DNA of 23,928 nucleotides from Enterenecus faecium (GTDB taxonomy: Bacteria > Bacillota > Clostridia > Oscillospirales > Oscillospiraceae). How positions within the stretch are numbered: position 1 is the stretch's first letter; the number at the start of each line of letters is the position of its first letter. Where the stretch lies: the NCBI GenBank assembly GCA_018713215.1, contig DVFO01000017.1:1-23928 (forward strand), written 5' to 3'. Below are positions 20,393 through 23,928 of the stretch, piece by piece. Both the position numbers and the translations under genes were made by a program. Under the pieces are notes generated by a model. That model made no database searches. It saw nothing but the letters and a program-made list of their open reading frames with translations, and was not told the DNA's origin.

Positions 20393-21979
20393 TCAAAAAT
20401 TTTTTTGAATAATTTCTTCCGCCACTTTGATGCCGTCTACGGCGGCGGAGGTGATGCCTCCGGCGTACCCGGCCCCCTCGCCGCAGGGGTAGATGCCTCG
20501 CACGGAGACGGACTGATAATCCTGGCCTCGGATGATGCGTACCGGGGAGGAGGAGCGGGTCTCCACCCCGGTGAGAACCGCCTCAGGGGTGGCAAAGCCC
20601 TTGAGTTTTCGGTCAAAGAGGGGGAGGGCTTGGCGCAGGGTGTCCAGTACATAGTCGGGGAGCACGCTCTCCAAGCTGCCCCATACCACCCCGGGCCGAT
20701 AGGAGGGGAGAATGGAGCGGGGACCAGAAGAGGGCTGTCCGGCCAGGAAGTCCCCCACCGTCTGGGCGGGGGCCATGGGATTGCCGCCGCCATAGGCCCA
20801 GGCGGCCTCTTCCCACTGCTCTTGGAACCGCACCCCGGCCAGAGGGTCGTCTCCGGGGAAGTCGTCGGGACCCACGCCCACCAAAAAGCCGCCGTTGATG
20901 TTCTCCTGGTCCCGGGCCCGCAGGGACATGCCGTTGGTGACCACCTGCCCGTCTTGGCTGGCGGAGGCCACCACCTGCCCGCCGGGGCAGACGCAGAAGG
21001 TGAAGGCGGAACGGCCGTTGGGCAGGTGACAGGACAGCTTGTAGTCGGCGGCGGACAGCTTGTCCCAGCTGGGGCCGAACTGGGCCTGACTAACCGCCTC
21101 CTGCTTGTGCTCAATGCGCACCCCGATGGCAAAGTTCTTCTGCTCCATAGCCAGCCCACTGTCCAGGAGCATAGCAAAGGTGTCCCGGGCGGAGTGGCCG
21201 GGAGCCAGTACCAAGGTGTCACAGGGAAGGGTATAGACCTCACTGTCGTGAGTGATCTCCACGGCGGTGATGGCTCCCTCCTGGATGTGCAGCCCGGTGA
21301 GCTGATGGCCAAAGCGCACTTCAGCGCCCAGAGAGAGCAGCTCCTCACGCATGGACTTCACCACCTGGCGGAGGATGTCGGTGCCGATGTGCGGCTTGTG
21401 GGACCACTGAATGTCCTCTGGGGCTCCGTGCTCCACAAAGGTGCGGAACACGTGGGCGATGCGGGGGTCGTTGATGCCAGTGGTGAGCTTGCCGTCGGAG
21501 AAGGTGCCGGCGCCTCCCTCGCCGAATTGCACATTGGAGCGGGGATTCAGCGTTCCGGTGGACCAGTAGGTCTCCACCGCTTGGGTGCGCTGGTCCACGT
21601 CACCGCCACGTTCCAGCACAATGGGCTTCAAGCCAGCCCGGGCCAGGGTCAGAGCGGCAAACAGTCCGGCGGGGCCAGTACCCACCACCACCGGGGGGAG
21701 GGAGGAGGTGCGGCCCAGGGGCGGCAGGGTGTAGGGCTTCTCTTCCCACAGGGTTACCCCCTTGGGATGACGCTTTAATACCGCCTGCTGGTTGGCCACC
21801 TGTACCCGCACCGAGCAGACGTAGTGCACGTCCTGCTTTTTTCTCGCGTCAATGGACTGGCGGGTGAGCACCACCTGGGACAGGTCTTTCACCGACACCC
21901 CCAGGTGCTTGGCCAATTTCTTATATAAGGTTGTCTGGTCTGCGTCAATGGGCAGACGGAGATTGGTGACATGCAGCAT
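20393..21979 (-). CDS. COG2509-type FAD-dependent dehydrogenase/oxidoreductase
   Basis: 528-residue predicted soluble flavoprotein of the uncharacterised COG2509 family. An N-terminal domain of about 90 residues (THUMP-like position, LRLPIDADQTTLYKKLAKHLGV) precedes a classical dinucleotide fold with VVVGTGPAGLFAALTLARAG (97-116) and a FAD-binding acid in IVLERGG. The family motifs VQFGEGGAGTFSDGKLTTG and the C-terminal YPCGEGAGYAGGITSAAVDGI are present. The ATG at 21979 follows AAGGTG by seven bases and lies 1 base beyond the stop of the HD gene, so the two are translated from one message. The physiological substrate is unknown. Confidence 0.9.
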   Translation of the reverse strand: MLHVTNLRLPIDADQTTLYKKLAKHLGVSVKDLSQVVLTRQSIDARKKQDVHYVCSVRVQVANQQAVLKRHPKGVTLWEEKPYTLPPLGRTSSLPPVVVGTGPAGLFAALTLARAGLKPIVLERGGDVDQRTQAVETYWSTGTLNPRSNVQFGEGGAGTFSDGKLTTGINDPRIAHVFRTFVEHGAPEDIQWSHKPHIGTDILRQVVKSMREELLSLGAEVRFGHQLTGLHIQEGAITAVEITHDSEVYTLPCDTLVLAPGHSARDTFAMLLDSGLAMEQKNFAIGVRIEHKQEAVSQAQFGPSWDKLSAADYKLSCHLPNGRSAFTFCVCPGGQVVASASQDGQVVTNGMSLRARDQENINGGFLVGVGPDDFPGDDPLAGVRFQEQWEEAAWAYGGGNPMAPAQTVGDFLAGQPSSGPRSILPSYRPGVVWGSLESVLPDYVLDTLRQALPLFDRKLKGFATPEAVLTGVETRSSSPVRIIRGQDYQSVSVRGIYPCGEGAGYAGGITSAAVDGIKVAEEIIQKNF

Positions 21980-21980
21980 A

Positions 21981-22643
21981 TTACAACACCTTAGAACCGT
22001 TGATAACCAACTGGAATTTCAGAGAGAAGAACTCGGCAGCCTTGCGGCACAGGAGCATGCGGGAGAGGAAAATCTCGAAGTAGTCCATCACCGCACAGAT
22101 CTCGGTGTCAATGGTGATGGACAGGGTCAGGGTCTTGGCCTGAGAATCCAGGGTCAGGTCGGAGTTCTCCACGGCGTAGTTGACCCGGTCATGGATGTCA
22201 AAGTTAATGGTGTCCTGGTTGCGCACCCGGCTGCGGCGCACGTCGCTCTTGTCCGCCAGAATGAGGGCTGCGGCCACGGCGTTGACCGGGTAAGCGGTGT
22301 GCTCGTCGTGGTTGCCGATGGCGGTGATCACTACCGCCACGTCGGCAGGCTCCATGCCCATCTTGTCCAGAATGCGGAAGGCCATGACGGCACCGCTCTG
22401 GGCGTGGTCCACCCGGTTGATGACGTTGCCGATGTCGTGCATGAACCCGGCGATCTTGGCCAGCTCAATGTGCCGTTCATCGTAGCCCAGGTCCTGTAAC
22501 AGCTGGGCGGCGGTCATGGCGCACTTGGTGACGTGGGCAAAGGAGTGCTCAGTGTAGCCCAGGGCCACCAGAGAGGCGTCGGCCTGGGTGATATAGGTGC
22601 GGATTTCAGGGTTGTTGCGCACCGCTTCAAAATCAATCTTCAT
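21981..22643 (-). CDS. HD-domain phosphohydrolase
   Basis: 220 residues with the metal-dependent HD fold: His37 (HSFAHVTK), the doublet His69-Asp70 in GFMHDIGNVINR, His80, GNHDEHTAYP and a later Asp in ILADKSDVRRSR. Such proteins hydrolyse phosphate esters, often nucleotides; the substrate is unknown. The start is the ATG at 22643 with GGGAGA seven bases upstream. It overlaps the end of metA by 11 bases, indicating translational coupling. The start at 22685 would overlap metA by 53 bases and lacks a ribosome site. Operon order is metA, this gene, then the flavoprotein. Confidence 0.9.
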   Translation of the reverse strand: MKIDFEAVRNNPEIRTYITQADASLVALGYTEHSFAHVTKCAMTAAQLLQDLGYDERHIELAKIAGFMHDIGNVINRVDHAQSGAVMAFRILDKMGMEPADVAVVITAIGNHDEHTAYPVNAVAAALILADKSDVRRSRVRNQDTINFDIHDRVNYAVENSDLTLDSQAKTLTLSITIDTEICAVMDYFEIFLSRMLLCRKAAEFFSLKFQLVINGSKVL

Positions 22644-23559
22644 TGGAAATCTCCCGTAAGTCGTAGGGGGTGGTTTGATAGACATAGTAGTTCAGCCAGT
22701 TGGTGTACAACAATTGTCCGGCGGACCGCCAGTTGACAATGGGAGCCTGGTTGGGGTCGTCCTGGGGGAAGTAGTGGGCGGGGACGGCAATGTCCAGGCC
22801 ACGGTCCACATCCCGGAAGTATTCCCGGGCCAGGGTGTCCTCGTCGTACTCCGGGTGGGCGAAGATGAAGAAGCGGCGGTTGTCCATGCTCTTCACGCCG
22901 AAGACCCCTGCCTCGTCGGATACCGCCAGCAGCTCCAGCTCGGGGATGGCCTGGAGGTCCTCCAGGTGCACCTCGGTGTATCGGGAGTGGGGGGCATAGA
23001 AGCGGTCGTCAAAGCCTCGGAACAGAGGGGACTGCTTGCGGATGATCTGGTGCTGGTAGATACCAAACAGCTTGTGGGGCAGAGTATGCTTTTGAATGTG
23101 GTAGTGATAATAGAGCCCCGCCTGTGCCCCCCAGCAGATGTGGAAGGTGGAGTGCACATGGGTGCGGGTCCACTCCATGATCTGACACAGCTCCTCCCAA
23201 TAGTCCACTTCCTCGAAGTCCAGGTTCTCCACCGGGGCTCCGGTGATGATCATGCCGTCATAGTGGTTGTTGCGGATTTGATCGAAGGTGGTATAGAAGG
23301 AGTCCAGGTGGTGGCTGTCGGTATTCTGAGAGACGTGGCTGCTGGTCTTGAGTAGCTGTACATTGATCTGTAAGGGAGTGTTGGACAGCTTGCGCAGCAG
23401 CTGCGTTTCCGTGACGATCTTGGTGGGCATCAAATTAAGAATCAGAAGATTCAGGGGTCGGATGTCTTGGTGGAGAGCACGGTGCTCTGTCATCACGAAG
23501 ATATTCTCGCCCTCCAATACACTGGTAGCAGGCAGGGAGTCGGGAATACGAATGGGCAT
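22633..23559 (-). CDS. metA: Homoserine O-acyltransferase MetA, acetyl-type by sequence
   Basis: Activates homoserine in methionine biosynthesis. 308 residues, normal for MetA. The catalytic Cys142 (HICWGAQAG), His235 and Glu237 (FAHPEYDE) are in place. Residue 111 is Glu (TGAPVENLDFEEVDYW); in this family Glu111 is associated with acetyl-CoA use and Gly111 with succinyl-CoA, so O-acetylhomoserine is the predicted product despite the traditional succinyltransferase name. The ATG at 23559 has GGAGGT seven bases upstream. It is the first gene of an apparent operon with the HD hydrolase and flavoprotein. No SAM riboswitch or T-box is visible in the roughly 80-base upstream gap. Confidence 0.95.
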   Translation of the reverse strand: MPIRIPDSLPATSVLEGENIFVMTEHRALHQDIRPLNLLILNLMPTKIVTETQLLRKLSNTPLQINVQLLKTSSHVSQNTDSHHLDSFYTTFDQIRNNHYDGMIITGAPVENLDFEEVDYWEELCQIMEWTRTHVHSTFHICWGAQAGLYYHYHIQKHTLPHKLFGIYQHQIIRKQSPLFRGFDDRFYAPHSRYTEVHLEDLQAIPELELLAVSDEAGVFGVKSMDNRRFFIFAHPEYDEDTLAREYFRDVDRGLDIAVPAHYFPQDDPNQAPIVNWRSAGQLLYTNWLNYYVYQTTPYDLREISNED

Positions 23560-23644
23560 AGGGATACCTCCGCTCTTACATTATATAGTAGATATAGCAA
23601 ACCTACGATACCACAGGAGGACGGGAAAAGCAAACGATAAAAAA

Positions 23645-23687
23645 CTTGAAAAAAGGTGTTGACAAATGAGAGAAGAGCTGGTATAGT
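23645..23687 (+). promoter_or_regulatory. rrn promoter P1
   Basis: TTGACA (23659-23664), 17-bp spacer, TATAGT (23682-23687), preceded by TTGAAAAAAGGTG. Bases 23560-23644 between metA and this promoter hold nothing else that I can identify. Confidence 0.88.
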
Positions 23688-23739
23688 ATCTAAACGTGCC
23701 CCGGACAAAACAAAACAACGCCAAACAGCCTTGAAAAAA

Positions 23740-23781
23740 GTTGAAAAAGGTGTTGACAAGTTGAAAACCGCGTGGTACAAT
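23740..23781 (+). promoter_or_regulatory. rrn promoter P2
   Basis: TTGACA (23753-23758), 17-bp spacer, TACAAT (23776-23781), preceded by TTGAAAAAGGTG, and 94 bases downstream of P1. Confidence 0.9.
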
Positions 23782-23787
23782 AAAAAC

Positions 23788-23928
23788 CCGCTGATGAAGC
23801 GGTTTGTACCTTGTAAATTAAACAATGAGAAACACGAAAAGCACCAGAAGGACAGAGAGTCCTTCATGGAAACTGGTAAAGACAGTGAAATGAAGGGTCT
23901 CATCAATTCATATCTTTGAAGTTAAGAG
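23788..23928 (+). other. Leader of a probable rRNA operon (16S begins beyond the window)
   Basis: Non-coding leader after tandem stable-RNA promoters. It has a hairpin GAAGGAC/GTCCTTC (23847-23853 with 23859-23865) and a boxA-like sequence ATCTTTGAAGTTAAG (from 23912), similar to the CTTTGAAAAC-type antitermination element of Firmicutes rrn operons. The 16S gene itself is not reached. Confidence 0.78.

Noticed and set aside
20391..20407. CTCAAAAATTTTTTTGA near the flavoprotein stop codon as a terminator
   Set aside because: The stem is all A-T with no GC core, so it is unlikely to stop transcription; read-through into the sigma gene is possible.
23656..23919. 87-codon frame in the right-hand intergenic region
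   Set aside because: It covers the rrn promoters and leader, has no ribosome site, and its low-complexity Lys-rich sequence comes from A-rich promoter DNA.
1..23928. Prophage, integrative element, insertion sequence, toxin-antitoxin or defence system
   Set aside because: No integrase, transposase, phage structural, toxin or defence gene was recognised; gene content is chromosomal housekeeping.

Overview
The window looks like chromosome from a GC-rich Clostridia bacterium of the Oscillospiraceae / Flavonifractor-Intestinimonas-Lawsonibacter type. This is judged from protein character, strong G/C preference at third codon positions, sigma-A promoters with 17-bp spacers, a T-box, a perfect CIRCE element, and a DUF6465 gene. 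The genus is an inference. Most of the window is core housekeeping DNA with compact intergenic regions; the more unusual material lies at about 5.6-6.1 kb, 13.0-15.6 kb and 18.2-20.4 kb.

Layout. (1) 1-2,620, minus strand: the start of valS behind a T-box leader, then htpG under a CIRCE operator. (2) 2,750-5,570, plus: murA with a structured 5' leader, a strong terminator-like hairpin, a WalJ-type metallo-beta-lactamase-fold gene and rlmH. (3) 5,600-6,015, plus: a gene-free, low-GC stretch with a textbook promoter, several nested hairpins and a terminal hairpin, read here as an unidentified structured non-coding RNA. (4) 6,080-11,100: a lone mreB-family gene, cca (minus), murC, and a secreted D-Ala-D-Ala carboxypeptidase (minus). 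Convergent pairs share bidirectional terminators. (5) 11,200-11,830: three tRNA-Leu genes, one GAG on the minus strand and two identical CAG copies on the plus strand, each with its own promoter and terminator. (6) 12,000-13,240: a DUF6465 gene, a 3'-truncated DUF554 membrane gene and an orphan C-terminal coding fragment. (7) 13,240-15,660: lysR-ubiX-lpdD-idi, which reads as a prenylated-FMN cofactor supply operon with no UbiD decarboxylase in view. (8) 15,660-18,170, minus: a FliB-like cysteine-rich gene followed by a class-3-like aldehyde dehydrogenase. (9) 18,190-20,390, minus: an ECF sigma factor with an RsgI-like membrane anti-sigma factor carrying three PepSY domains. (10) 20,390-23,560, minus: metA (acetyl-type by its Glu111), an HD hydrolase and a COG2509-type flavoprotein. 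(11) 23,640-23,928, plus: tandem stable-RNA promoters and leader of what is almost certainly an rRNA operon starting just beyond the window.

How the parts work together. Peptidoglycan and cell shape are represented by MurA, MurC, MreB/Mbl and the carboxypeptidase. Translation is represented by ValS, Cca, RlmH, the tRNAs and the rrn leader. The most coherent accessory module is ubiX-lpdD-idi: Idi supplies DMAPP, UbiX builds prFMN from a dimethylallyl donor and FMN, and LpdD probably helps deliver it. The sigma/anti-sigma pair is a self-contained envelope-sensing module. All family assignments come from motif recognition by eye; no database search was run.
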